Shown: in pieces, positions 1-8,401 of the stretch | How the letters are laid out: every line of letters begins with the position of its first letter | How positions within the stretch are numbered: the stretch's first letter is position 1 | From: Nitrospirota bacterium | Lineage (GTDB): Bacteria; Nitrospirota_A; Leptospirillia; Leptospirillales; Leptospirillaceae | Length of the DNA stretch: 25,348 nucleotides | NCBI GenBank assembly: GCA_021838765.1 | Contig: JAKCCY010000032.1 | Coordinates: forward strand, 1-25,348 | Direction of reading: 5' to 3' | Made by a program: the position numbers and the translations under genes | The notes under the pieces: model-generated | Database searches by the model: none | Told to the model about the DNA's origin: nothing | Seen by the model: only the letters and a program-made list of their open reading frames with translations

Positions 1-752
1 ATGAACCTTTTTCCGAACCGACTCAATAATACCACATAAAGGAAAATCATCAAGAAAACAGAAAAAATGCCAATCAAGTATTTTATGTTATCAACGAAAA
101 AAGTATCGAGAGCAAAAATGTCCGAGACAAAAGCCGAAAGCTGGAGTTTCGGAAGCTGGACCACAAGTGCATGGAAGCGGGGAAGCACATCGAAGAACAG
201 CACATAACCGAAAAGGATCATGACAACGATGTTAATGGCAGGCATGATCAGGGCGTTTCTGAGATCCTGTCGCATCTTGGCCATTTGCTTCAGGCTCTTG
301 GCCGCTTTCTTAAGGACCTGACCAAGCGTTCCGGTTTTCTCTCCGGTCTGAATGACCGGCAGGAACTCCCGGGGGAACCCCGCAACGCCGAATGCTCTTG
401 AAAGAGGAATGCCCTGTTCGATCAATACCAGAACGCGGTCGATGATCTTCTGAACCCCTCGCGCCTCGAGATTGGCGCGAACAAACTTCAGCGACTGCTC
501 GACAGGAAGACCGTTTTCAATAAAAAGGGAGAGCCGATCACAGATGTCGGAGGCCGTTTTGGTTGTAATGCCACCGTTATTTTCCGGGGAAATCCAGAAA
601 AGGAGGGTTTTTCCCCAATCGGGAAGAAGTGAGGAAATCTTCCCGTAAGGAAAGTTTCCCTTGATCTCGGCAATCGCCTCTTCAATATCCCGGGCCTTGA
701 TCGACCCGCTCGAGAGTTTCTCGTTGACGATCACTTCATAGTTGTAAATCAC
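1..752 (-). CDS. Type IVb pilus inner-membrane platform protein, GspF/PilC (PilR-like), 3' end outside window
   Basis: About 250 N-terminal codons are present and the gene runs off the left edge. The GTG start at 752-750 directly abuts the TGA stop of the upstream ATPase gene (755-753), so the two are probably translationally coupled. The protein begins MIYNYEVIVNEKL, the usual GspF N-terminus, and carries a GEKTGTLG motif typical of the first GspF cytoplasmic helical domain. A hydrophobic segment follows near residues 170-192 (NIVVMILFGYVLFF), and a second (YLIGIFSVFLMIFLYVVLL) lies close to the window edge. GspF/PilC proteins form the inner-membrane platform on which the assembly ATPase acts. 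Gene order (secretin, ATPase, platform protein) matches pilN-pilQ-pilR of R64-type thin pili. Family call is firm; assignment as PilR orthologue is inference from order. Confidence 0.88.
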   Translation of the reverse strand, partial: MIYNYEVIVNEKLSSGSIKARDIEEAIAEIKGNFPYGKISSLLPDWGKTLLFWISPENNGGITTKTASDICDRLSLFIENGLPVEQSLKFVRANLEARGVQKIIDRVLVLIEQGIPLSRAFGVAGFPREFLPVIQTGEKTGTLGQVLKKAAKSLKQMAKMRQDLRNALIMPAINIVVMILFGYVLFFDVLPRFHALVVQLPKLQLSAFVSDIFALDTFFVDNIKYLIGIFSVFLMIFLYVVLLSRFGKRF

Positions 753-2426
753 TCAAAGCACTCCTGCGTTTCTGAGAACCTCGCCAAAGGATGTTTTTCC
801 CGTGGAAGAATCCCTCAGCGCTTTTTCAGCAAGCGACATCCACTCTGGCTGAAACGATTCGTAAGCTCTTTTCAGGACAACAGAGTTGGCCGTCTTCTGA
901 TCCGCCAGGAATCCCCTGGTCTCCCTGTTCATGAACAGAATCTCGGCCAGGGCATAACGGCCGACGAATCCCCCGCCATTGCAGCGCGCGCACCCATATG
1001 GATCATAAACGGTATCAATTCCCGCACGGCCAATGAGAATTCCGAGGTCCCCAACCATGTCGCCCGGAACAATAGGCCTCGGGCGCGCGCAAGAACAGAG
1101 TTTTTTCAGCAGGCGCTGGTTCATGACCACTTTTGTCACGGACAGGATGTCGAGGTAGGAGATGCCAAAATCGAGAAGTCGTTCGAAGATCTCAAAAACG
1201 GATGTCACATGAAGTGTGGTCAGGATCAGATGACCTGTTCTTGCAGCCTGGACGCTCACCCTCGCCGATTCCCCGTCCCGGATTTCTCCGATCATGATGA
1301 TATCCGGATCATGGCGCAGGGAAGACCTCAGCGCATCGACATAGTCCCATTTTTCATTTTCGGCGCTCCATACCTGCACCTGGATGCCGAAAGGCCTCCG
1401 GTACTCGATCGGATCTCCGATATCGATCATTTTTCTGGTATTAAGATCCATCTCTGAAATAACCGCATGGAGCGTGGTGTTCTTTCCCGACCCGGTCGGT
1501 CCCGTGACAAAAACCATCCCGTTTGAAAGATTCGACAGAATCGACTTCATCTGGGAGATTTCATCTTCCGGATAGCCAAGGCTTGAAAGCCTGATGGTTG
1601 CCTTCTGGGACCCCAGAATTCTCAGGACAACAGAAAACGCGTTATGGATCGTCGGAATGAAGGATGCCCGGATCTGGACATCCCTGCGGTCAATCGCCAC
1701 CGTAAAATGGCCGTCGTGGCTCTTGTTCGACTGAGGGTTCAGGACACGGCTCTTGGTGACCAGGGCCATCGTGACCGTTTCATAGACCGCCCGTGGAATA
1801 AAGGCCACGGTTGAAAGATCTCCGTTCAGCCTGAAAAGAACCCTGACCACTTTCTGCTGGGGCTCGAAATGGATATCCGAAGCATTCATCCGATAAGCCC
1901 TGTCCACGATGAACTCCATCATCTCGGAAGGTTGCGCGACAAGGCCCATGACTTCTTTTGAAAACTGGGCGGGATGGATGACCCCCATTCCCATGATTTC
2001 ATTTTGTTTCCAGAAAATGGAACTTTTTTCCAGGAGAAGGAAATTCGCCAGCCCGAATCGCTCAACGATTCCCTCTCCGATCAACTGCTTTTCAAAGTCA
2101 TGGATCCTCGACGGATCCGAGATGACAAACCGGTTCTCCGTCAGGGGAATGACCGCCCAGGAGATAAACACCTTCTCGTAACGGCGAAAAAGACTCTGGT
2201 CGAAGAGGTCCCCAACCGATTCGAGGGCTATCTTGGGTATCCCTGTCTGGATGGACAAGGCCTCAAGAATTTTCTCCTCGGAGGTATAGCCGTTTTCGAG
2301 CGCCATCTCCCCCACGCGGCGTCCGGAGGCCTGCGACTCGGTCAGAAGCCCCTCCCTGATGCCTGGATCAATTCCTCCGATCTCTTCCAGAATTTCAAGG
2401 ATCGGACGGGGAGAACGGATCTGCAT
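753..2426 (-). CDS. Pilus assembly ATPase, GspE/PilB superfamily (PilQ-like)
   Basis: 557 residues. It has an N-terminal MshEN-like region (about 1-140) followed by the secretion ATPase core. Visible motifs are the NASDIHFEP sequence (181-189), a Walker A-like GPTGSGKN (309-316), an Asp-box position (IDIGDPIE, 334-341), Walker B IIMIGEIRD (376-384) and the His-box TTLH (403-406). Cysteines C444, C446, C479 and C482 lie where the family has a zinc-binding tetracysteine site. This enzyme powers pilin extrusion from the cytoplasmic face of the platform protein. Three residues deviate from the family: Asn316 replaces the usual Thr/Ser after the Walker A lysine, Gly337 replaces the usual Glu of the Asp box, and the first cysteine pair is C-x-C rather than C-x2-C. 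The ATG at 2426-2424 shares one base with the secretin TAA (TAATG), implying coupling. Function is well supported by context; catalytic competence is less certain. Confidence 0.92.
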   Translation of the reverse strand: MQIRSPRPILEILEEIGGIDPGIREGLLTESQASGRRVGEMALENGYTSEEKILEALSIQTGIPKIALESVGDLFDQSLFRRYEKVFISWAVIPLTENRFVISDPSRIHDFEKQLIGEGIVERFGLANFLLLEKSSIFWKQNEIMGMGVIHPAQFSKEVMGLVAQPSEMMEFIVDRAYRMNASDIHFEPQQKVVRVLFRLNGDLSTVAFIPRAVYETVTMALVTKSRVLNPQSNKSHDGHFTVAIDRRDVQIRASFIPTIHNAFSVVLRILGSQKATIRLSSLGYPEDEISQMKSILSNLSNGMVFVTGPTGSGKNTTLHAVISEMDLNTRKMIDIGDPIEYRRPFGIQVQVWSAENEKWDYVDALRSSLRHDPDIIMIGEIRDGESARVSVQAARTGHLILTTLHVTSVFEIFERLLDFGISYLDILSVTKVVMNQRLLKKLCSCARPRPIVPGDMVGDLGILIGRAGIDTVYDPYGCARCNGGGFVGRYALAEILFMNRETRGFLADQKTANSVVLKRAYESFQPEWMSLAEKALRDSSTGKTSFGEVLRNAGVL

Positions 2427-4153
2427 TACATCTGCCCCGCTGAAATATGGGTGGATTCTTTTTGGGGAACGGTTCTCAACGGCGCCTGCTCAGGCTTCAG
2501 ATGCAGAAGCGTTCTGGTTGTCGGCTCCGGAACGGAAAATCCATCAGATACGATCGGAGTAATGATAAAAACCATTTCATCGACCGTCCGGACATCGTTA
2601 TATCCCGAAAACAGGTATTTCAGTCCGGGAATGGCCCCCAAAAACGGAATGGTGTACTCCTGCTTCGAGATGGAGTTCGAGATCAGGCCACCCATGATGA
2701 TCGTATTATTCGATCGGGTCAGGATATCGGAGGACAGCGCCCGGGAGGCAATTTCCGGCTCCTGGAAGGTCCCGACTCCCTGAACAGCAATGGAGACAAA
2801 CTGCGTCAGGGTATTCAAGACCGGGACGACATGGAGCCTGATCGAGTCATGATCGATCACCGCGGTGATTTCAAGGTTCAACCCGACTGTCGCATAAGAG
2901 ATCTGCGGGATAACCAGGGAAGAAGAGTTGAGGCCACCAAAGGCAAACGGCATTTCACTCTGGAGGTAAGGGATATTGGTTGTCGCATTGATCGTCGTCG
3001 GAAGTCCGGACAAGGTCAGGATCCGGGGCTGGCTGACCAGATGCACGTGGCCGATCTGGTCCAGGGCCTGCAAAATGGCGGTACTGGTCCCGTTAGGGCT
3101 CGTGACACCAATGGAGTAAGGGGCAAATTGTGATCCCGTCGCCGCAAGTCCCGCATTCTGGGCACCGGCTCCAATTGTGGTGAACTGTGCCCCGACTCCT
3201 TTCAGGAGGGCATTCCAGTTTACTCCGAAAGAATTGTTCTGGTTCAGCTGGATCTCGGCGATTTCAACCTTCAGGTAAACCTGCTTTCTCAGCGCATTCC
3301 TGACACGGTTGAGGTAGTCCTTCATATCCGTTGTCCGGTCGACCTGGTCATGAACGTACACATAACCTGATTCGGTATCGACACGAACAACGCCATGAGG
3401 CCCCTTCATTCCGTCAAGCGTTTTTTTGAGCGAATCCCAGAAAGTCACAAGCCCGCTCGACATGTTGACGGTCACATTGCCTGAGGTTTGGGTCCCCTGA
3501 TTAGCCCCCATGCCGCCACTCATCCCACCGGCCATGCCCCCCATGCCGCCGCCCATGGCACCACCCATTCCACCTCCCATGCCGCCGCCCATGGCACCGC
3601 CCATTCCACCTCCCATGCCGCCGGAACTTCCGGAACTCCCTCCGGGAGTGGTCGGGTTCGAGCCCACCGACCCCATCAAAATGGTCTTGATGTTGGGAAC
3701 CGGGAGCCTAAAGAGAATGGTCTCATGACGCGTAACCCTGATATGGTCCGCAGATGCAAGGAAAGCGGCTCCCATCGGTTTCAGGATCAGGTCAAGGGCC
3801 TGCCTCAGCGTTTTTTTCCGGATGGAGATAAAGACATGTTCCGAAGGGTTCATGTCCCCCCAGACAACGGTAATCCCTTCCGGCATGATCAGTTCGAGCG
3901 TGTCGGAAAGCCTTGTTCCCCTGAAATCACCACTGACCAACGTGTTCAGATAGTCATAATCCCGGGAATGAACCTCTTTTTGCGGCAGAGGCAGAACAAC
4001 CTGAGGAAGGGCCGGATCGACCTTTCCGAGCTTTTTGTCATAGACAGGATGCAAATCTGAGAGGGTCCCCTTTTTGGCAACCGGTGCGCTCTGGCAGGCA
4101 GACAACAACAGCAGGACAAAAACAGGCATCAGGCAATAACGGCTTGTCTTCAT
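2426..4153 (-). CDS. pilN: Type IVb pilus secretin lipoprotein (PilN family)
   Basis: 575 residues. It starts with a lipoprotein signal, with lipobox LSAC at residues 17-20 (Cys20 lipidated). An N0-like domain follows (about 70-150, FRGTRLSDTLELIMP), then a Gly/Ser/Met low-complexity linker (about 171-220, ten Met in a GGGM/GGAM pattern), an N1-like periplasmic domain (about 235-320) and the C-terminal secretin domain. The latter includes VSQPRILTLSGLPTTINATTNIPYL and an IIMGGLISNS stretch typical of the beta-barrel gate. It should form the outer-membrane pore through which the pilus leaves. The linker is encoded by a 36-bp tandem repeat (3540-3611) and is unusual. The start overlaps the PilP stop as ATGA (4153-4150). 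The lipoprotein nature and position directly after pilP and before the ATPase favour PilN over PilQ/GspD types. Confidence 0.93.
   Translation of the reverse strand: MKTSRYCLMPVFVLLLLSACQSAPVAKKGTLSDLHPVYDKKLGKVDPALPQVVLPLPQKEVHSRDYDYLNTLVSGDFRGTRLSDTLELIMPEGITVVWGDMNPSEHVFISIRKKTLRQALDLILKPMGAAFLASADHIRVTRHETILFRLPVPNIKTILMGSVGSNPTTPGGSSGSSGGMGGGMGGAMGGGMGGGMGGAMGGGMGGMAGGMSGGMGANQGTQTSGNVTVNMSSGLVTFWDSLKKTLDGMKGPHGVVRVDTESGYVYVHDQVDRTTDMKDYLNRVRNALRKQVYLKVEIAEIQLNQNNSFGVNWNALLKGVGAQFTTIGAGAQNAGLAATGSQFAPYSIGVTSPNGTSTAILQALDQIGHVHLVSQPRILTLSGLPTTINATTNIPYLQSEMPFAFGGLNSSSLVIPQISYATVGLNLEITAVIDHDSIRLHVVPVLNTLTQFVSIAVQGVGTFQEPEIASRALSSDILTRSNNTIIMGGLISNSISKQEYTIPFLGAIPGLKYLFSGYNDVRTVDEMVFIITPIVSDGFSVPEPTTRTLLHLKPEQAPLRTVPQKESTHISAGQM
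3540..3624. repeat. 36-bp tandem repeat inside the secretin gene
   Basis: Two consecutive 36-bp units (3540-3575 and 3576-3611) differ at one position, and a partial third unit begins at 3612. Each codes for twelve residues of the Gly/Met linker (GGMGGGMGGAMG register) on the minus strand. The 36-bp length keeps frame, so copy-number change would lengthen or shorten the linker without a frameshift. Confidence 0.9.
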
Positions 4154-4698
4154 TTGATGGCTCCCGTTCCAAAGGGTTTGTGTCGACCTTGTGCCTGAGA
4201 AATGCCCCCCTCAGAAAGGGCAAAAACCTCAATCCGGCCTGTTTTTCTATTTCTGGCCGTCACCGACTTCGCACCTATACTGCGAATTTCAAGGTCCCCC
4301 AAAATTTCTCCCACGGAGACAACCCGATCCAGTCCCTGAAAAAAGACAACGGCGTGGTGTCCTGAAACCGCACGGACAATCAGCCGATCTCTGGGAGGAC
4401 CGGATTTTTTTTGGGTCAAATGTCGCATTGCCGGACCGGAATATCCCATTTTTTTCTGAAGCTCCCATTTCTCCAATTCAAGCTTCTCAATAAGGATCTC
4501 CTTTTTGAGCCTGATCAAATTTTCATAATAGGACCTGTCCTGGTCCGACAGCTCGAAAATCGGGGCAGGCTCTTGGACTGCGCCGGGGCTACCACTTTGA
4601 GGAGAAGCCATCGCTTGGGCCTGTCCCGCAGAGATCAGAAAAAAACAGCTCGTCGCAGTGGCCAGGATGGAAGCAAGAAAGACAGACGCTCTGTTCAT
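4150..4698 (-). CDS. pilP: Type IV pilus biogenesis protein PilP-like, periplasmic
   Basis: 182 residues. A Sec signal peptide occupies residues 1-29 (hydrophobic ILATATSCFFLISAG, AQA cleavage site). A charged, probably helical segment (YYENLIRLKKEILIEKLELEKWELQKK) follows. The small beta domain then contains RLIVRAVSGHHAVVFFQG and a VGEILGDLEIRSIGAKSVTAR stretch, as in pilus-assembly PilP/GspC proteins that bind the secretin periplasmically. Length and position just before the secretin fit R64 PilP. A modest Shine-Dalgarno (GAAAGG) precedes the ATG; the 32-bp gap after the upstream gene holds no other signal. Stop overlaps the secretin start (ATGA). The family call is based on context and domain pattern rather than a strong signature. 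Confidence 0.75.
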   Translation of the reverse strand: MNRASVFLASILATATSCFFLISAGQAQAMASPQSGSPGAVQEPAPIFELSDQDRSYYENLIRLKKEILIEKLELEKWELQKKMGYSGPAMRHLTQKKSGPPRDRLIVRAVSGHHAVVFFQGLDRVVSVGEILGDLEIRSIGAKSVTARNRKTGRIEVFALSEGGISQAQGRHKPFGTGAIK

Positions 4699-4730
4699 GA
4701 ATTAGACCTTTCATTCAATCCGTAAAAAAA

Positions 4731-5417
4731 CTACCGATGCGCGCTTTTGGGGGGCAGATTTTTTTGTTTCATCGCCGCCAGAGCGTCCTGGAGCCGTTGC
4801 CTTTTAATCAGAGCCCCTTCAAGGGGTGAAGCCACGTGAGGCCTGGTACCCTCAAAATGGACGAGGATATCGAGCATTCCGGGCGTGTCTTTTTTTGAAA
4901 ATCCACCTGATACACCCGCACTCGAAAGATACTTCACCCGGCTGACAAGAGCTTTGTCCTTCTGTGCGAGATACTCGAGATAAGGCATGAGAAACAGGAC
5001 AGTACTGAGACTCGCAGGAGTGGAAAGTTTCCACGTACTCTCCCAGAGCCTGCCACTCAGCCCACCGACCCCGACGACCGGCTTCATGTCTCCAAGTTCC
5101 GTTGGTCCATGCCCGTCAAGCGGTTCAAATCGGATCGGGATTCCCCAAATCGACCGAACTGCACCAAAATCCGCAATTCCGGATTCCAGATTGTCATCAA
5201 TTGCACCAAGAATAAACTCATCGTGCCTGATCATCGTCCGGACCCTCAAAAGCTCCCTGGCGAGAAACGGATCAGCCTTTGCCAGTTCTTCCATGTTCAA
5301 AAGTTTTTCATGATCATGAAGAAAAGAGAGAAGTGCCCCTCCAAGGGAAACAAACCCGATGAGAAGAATGAAGAAAAGCCCCACCGTAGCCAACAGGAAA
5401 GGGGGAATCCTGTTCAT
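4731..5417 (-). CDS. Bitopic inner-membrane pilus protein, GspM/PilO-like (unassigned)
   Basis: 228 residues from the ATG at 5417, which overlaps the upstream stop as ATGA and has GGGAGAG six bases upstream. A longer in-frame start at 5453 would overlap the previous gene by 40 bases and is less likely. The protein has a short cytoplasmic N-terminus and a single membrane helix (about residues 6-31, FLLATVGLFFILLIGFVSLG). A periplasmic domain follows, with no motif I recognise. Such bitopic proteins (PilN/PilO, GspL/GspM) build the inner-membrane alignment complex. Given the preceding PilO2-like gene, this could be its periplasmic partner. I do not recognise a named family; the role is inferred from operon position and topology. 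Confidence 0.7.
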   Translation of the reverse strand: MNRIPPFLLATVGLFFILLIGFVSLGGALLSFLHDHEKLLNMEELAKADPFLARELLRVRTMIRHDEFILGAIDDNLESGIADFGAVRSIWGIPIRFEPLDGHGPTELGDMKPVVGVGGLSGRLWESTWKLSTPASLSTVLFLMPYLEYLAQKDKALVSRVKYLSSAGVSGGFSKKDTPGMLDILVHFEGTRPHVASPLEGALIKRQRLQDALAAMKQKNLPPKSAHR

Positions 5418-6685
5418 TTCGACTCTCCCGATTTTTTGACCAGACCGCTCCATTGCCCCTGGAACAGGAAGGAGGGAGAAAGATCTTCCACCGGAAGATA
5501 GATCGGACGCGGGTTCGTGAGGAAAAGATGTTCTGCATTGATTTGATCCTTCGTTCTGCCAGCCAGCGTGTCAAGAAGAATCCTGGACGGAGCGCGTCCC
5601 TCAATAAACCAGTTGTATTTCGCAGCACCCGCCCTGAAAAGGATCAGCTCCCTCGAGTCCAGGGAGCGGCTCGCGAGATCAAGGCGTTTCATTGCCCATG
5701 AGAGATCCATCTGGGAAGACAGGTCCGAGTTCACGTTCGACAGAAGGAGATGAACCATTTTTGCATTCGAAAGCCTGGCGAGAAGCAGTTCGTGACGGGC
5801 TTTCAGGATACGCGTCCTTTCGACCGCAACATGATCGAAGTGCCTGACAGTCAGAAAGGCCGTCAAAAATACAACCATTCCAAGAAGGGATCCCGGAAGA
5901 ACTTTCAGAAAAATCGAACGCCAGCTGGCATTCCGGGATGAAAGGGATTCGTGGACAAACGGAGGGTCCTTGAGAGCATCTCCCAGAAGGTCAAAAGGCA
6001 CATCCTGAATCGGACCCGCGACTTGATTCCAGTCCAGCGCATTCCTGTTTCGGGCATCCCTGATCCAGGAGATCTCCTCCTTGGGAGCCGTCCCTTCCTC
6101 CCGGGCAATCGTCTGAAGCAAATGATCCATAAAAGAAGAAATGCCAAGGAGGAACGACTGGGGATTGGAGACGGTCGCCATGGAGATGACATTCGACTCC
6201 ATCACGCCACCAGACAGAAGAACCACGACAAACCCGGAGACCGCCTCCGGACTTTCAGCTCCCATCACCGGGAACAGGTACCCGTACACACCCAAAGGAT
6301 CGGTGGCAATCGTCCCCATCGGGCGCACAAGTGCCGGCAACCCCAGATAGACGGGACGGGTCTGGTCGACGGCTTCCCATCCGAAAGGAGAAACAAACCA
6401 CCAGAATCCATCCGGCACATTCAACGTCAATATTTGTCGCGGAGGAATTCCAAGACTTCCGGCAATCAGCTTCCTTGAATCCGTCAGGGACATTTTCCTT
6501 GAACCGGACACCACGTGCGAACTTCTGAAAACAAGCGAGAGAGCCGCGGGGAAATAAATGACACAGTCCGAACGGGAGGGGATATCAGGCAAGGAGCCGG
6601 CGGAAACGACCTGATCGCCTCTAAACAGCACGGATCTCCGGGGGATGTTCCCCGATTTGAAACGCATTGAAAGGGTTTTCAACAT
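5414..6685 (-). CDS. Type 4b pilus protein PilO2-like
   Basis: 423 residues. A cytoplasmic N-terminal half (about 1-255) contains the PDGFWWFVSPFGW stretch and a GLPALVRPMG segment. One central membrane helix follows (about 258-281, GSLLGMVVFLTAFLTV), then a periplasmic C-terminal part beginning with a long helix (ERTRILKARHELLLARLSNA). This cytoplasmic-domain/helix/periplasmic-domain plan and length resemble the PilO/PilO2 proteins of R64 and toxin-coregulated pilus systems, functional counterparts of GspL/PilM-PilN. ATG at 6685 has AGGAAGAG about five bases upstream. It follows the PilT-like ATPase after a 131-bp gap with no convincing gene. Assignment rests on architecture and position; sequence divergence is probably high. 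Confidence 0.72.
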   Translation of the reverse strand: MLKTLSMRFKSGNIPRRSVLFRGDQVVSAGSLPDIPSRSDCVIYFPAALSLVFRSSHVVSGSRKMSLTDSRKLIAGSLGIPPRQILTLNVPDGFWWFVSPFGWEAVDQTRPVYLGLPALVRPMGTIATDPLGVYGYLFPVMGAESPEAVSGFVVVLLSGGVMESNVISMATVSNPQSFLLGISSFMDHLLQTIAREEGTAPKEEISWIRDARNRNALDWNQVAGPIQDVPFDLLGDALKDPPFVHESLSSRNASWRSIFLKVLPGSLLGMVVFLTAFLTVRHFDHVAVERTRILKARHELLLARLSNAKMVHLLLSNVNSDLSSQMDLSWAMKRLDLASRSLDSRELILFRAGAAKYNWFIEGRAPSRILLDTLAGRTKDQINAEHLFLTNPRPIYLPVEDLSPSFLFQGQWSGLVKKSGESK

Positions 6686-6816
6686 TCTACTCTTCCTGGA
6701 CTCTCATCTGGCCAAACCGTTTCAAACCTGACACCCCATATCCGGAAAAGAACAAAGCATAAAAAAACCTAAAAAAGCAAATGAGAATATCAGGAATCCA
6801 GAGGGTTTCCCAATCT

Positions 6817-7866
6817 TTATCCCCCGGAAAAATCCCTGGGCCGGGTTGCAAACTGACGGGCAGTCTCAAGAGTGATCTGGCCCCGGGAGACAAGACGCCT
6901 GAAGCTTCCAGTAAAAGTGCGGAAATGAGTATCCCCCTGTTTTTCCATTGATTCAATTTCCGGGTACAACAGATGCAGCTTGTCCTCCCGGCTTCGGATG
7001 ATATTTCTGATGGCTTCATTCAAAAAGGCAAATTCCTGCGCCACGGCCCTGTCGCCATTAACAGTCGGAACAAGCACCTGACTCACGACCGCCTGGATGA
7101 CCATTGAGCACTGGGCACGAATAATCGGCTGCTTGTGCGCCGGGAAGCTGTCGAGGATCCGATGAAAGGTCTGGGCGACATCAATCGAATGAAGTGTCGT
7201 AAAGACGAGCTTTCCCGTTTCCGCAAGCGTCATAACCGCTTCAAGTGCTTCCGGATCCCTGGTCTCACCCACAAGGACGACGTCGGGATCTTCTCTGAGG
7301 GCATCCCGGATAGCCTGAGGGTATGTACTGACACCCCCTCCGATCTCCCTTTGGGAAAAACGTGCCTTGATGGGGGTGTAGATCAGTTCAACGGGATCTT
7401 CGATCGTAATAATATTGACCGGACGAACCTCATTGATGGCCTGGATCAGTGAACCGAGCGTGGTTGTTTTCCCGGATCCGACGGCTCCTGTCACCAGAAC
7501 AAGTCCTCTTTTCAGCTGGATCAGCTCGGAAAAAACAGGAGGAAGCCCCAGCTGCTCCAGCGGAGGAATTCGGCGGGGAAGAACACGGACCGCCATGTCA
7601 TAGCCATTGATGGATCCCAGGATATGCATACGGATCCTGACATCATCGAACCCGAAGGAAGCATCCTGTCCGTAAGTCTCAAGCAACCACTGGATAAAAC
7701 TCTGGGAAACGGTAATCTCAGTATCCTCGATAACTCCCCGACGACGCACATAACAGCCCTCCCCCTTTATGTGGACGTCGGTAATAAGCTCATCTTCAAA
7801 AAGGGGCCTGATCCATCTCCATCCATCCTGCAAAGGTCCACTATCATTCCATGACAGGCTTTTCAT
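6817..7866 (-). CDS. PilT-like ATPase of the pilus operon
   Basis: 349 residues, the typical PilT size. It has a short N-terminal PAS-like domain (about 1-100) and a RecA-like core. Walker A is GAVGSGKT (127-134), Asp box IEDPVE (155-160), Walker B VVLVGETRD (196-204) and His-box TTLHS (223-227). All key residues are intact, in contrast with the operon's other ATPase. PilT-family enzymes drive pilus retraction; in a type IVb operon this would be a BfpF-like retraction motor. An alternative is that it supplies or supports the assembly function because the PilQ-like partner has altered nucleotide-site residues. Start ATG has AAGGAT five bases upstream; 54 bp separate it from the preceding prepilin gene. 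Confidence 0.92.
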   Translation of the reverse strand: MKSLSWNDSGPLQDGWRWIRPLFEDELITDVHIKGEGCYVRRRGVIEDTEITVSQSFIQWLLETYGQDASFGFDDVRIRMHILGSINGYDMAVRVLPRRIPPLEQLGLPPVFSELIQLKRGLVLVTGAVGSGKTTTLGSLIQAINEVRPVNIITIEDPVELIYTPIKARFSQREIGGGVSTYPQAIRDALREDPDVVLVGETRDPEALEAVMTLAETGKLVFTTLHSIDVAQTFHRILDSFPAHKQPIIRAQCSMVIQAVVSQVLVPTVNGDRAVAQEFAFLNEAIRNIIRSREDKLHLLYPEIESMEKQGDTHFRTFTGSFRRLVSRGQITLETARQFATRPRDFSGG

Positions 7867-7920
7867 GCGGCATCCTTCAGAATACCTTCTGAGACAGAAG
7901 GGTCGGGTAAAAGGGTTCTC

Positions 7921-8376
7921 TCAAAAACCGAGTGTCAAAGATCCGGACGAAGGGCTGCACTGGGTTGCCTGCGACGAAAACTGGTTGCAGATGGCCTCAA
8001 AGTCCGTATCGGTGAAATAGCTTGAAAGGATTACGATCGAGAATTGATAGGGCGTGGACCCCGTTGCCACCGAGACGGAAGTCTGTGGTATGGAAAGAGC
8101 AAAGAAGGTACCGCTGCATCCTGACGGAGGCCAGATACCGGAAGCGGAAAGGGAAGGGCATGAAAGCCCCGAATAGGAGCTGTTTATTTGAATATACTGA
8201 TGGGATGCCGTTCTGATGTTTCTGATCACCTGGGACAATGCCGAGATATTGGCCCCGTGAATATAAGAACGGTAACCGATCAGAGAGGCCGATGTGACAA
8301 GTGCCATGACAAAGAGAACGACTGTCAGCTCCATCATGGTAAATCCGCCATCTTTTGCATGACGAACCTTGTCCAT
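7921..8376 (-). CDS. Type IV prepilin-like protein, second pilin
   Basis: About 151 residues from the ATG at 8376, chosen because GGGGAT lies seven to eight bases upstream. An in-frame TTG at 8394 would add six residues. A short charged leader ends in GG before FTMMELTVVLFVMALVTSASLIGY, the class III signal: cleavage after Gly, Phe+1 and Glu+5 of the mature protein, then a hydrophobic helix. The mature C-terminal part holds several cysteines (SCPSLS, SGCSG, AICNQF, TQCSPSSG) suited to disulfide loops. It lies only 25 bp after the first prepilin gene. It may be the major or a minor pilin; the sequence does not decide. Compared with its neighbour its leader is much shorter. Confidence 0.88.
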   Translation of the reverse strand: MDKVRHAKDGGFTMMELTVVLFVMALVTSASLIGYRSYIHGANISALSQVIRNIRTASHQYIQINSSYSGLSCPSLSASGIWPPSGCSGTFFALSIPQTSVSVATGSTPYQFSIVILSSYFTDTDFEAICNQFSSQATQCSPSSGSLTLGF

Positions 8377-8401
8377 CGACCGATCCCCAATCAAAAAGAA
8401 T

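Noticed and set aside
1974..2783. 269-codon plus-strand open frame opposite the ATPase and secretin genes
   Set aside because: Antisense to two firmly identified genes, with no recognisable domain or ribosome-binding site; a codon-bias shadow.
6687..7019. 110-codon minus-strand frame spanning the PilT-like gene end and the following gap
   Set aside because: Largely overlaps the PilT-like gene in another frame. The hydrophobic tail in the gap has no own start or ribosome-binding site.
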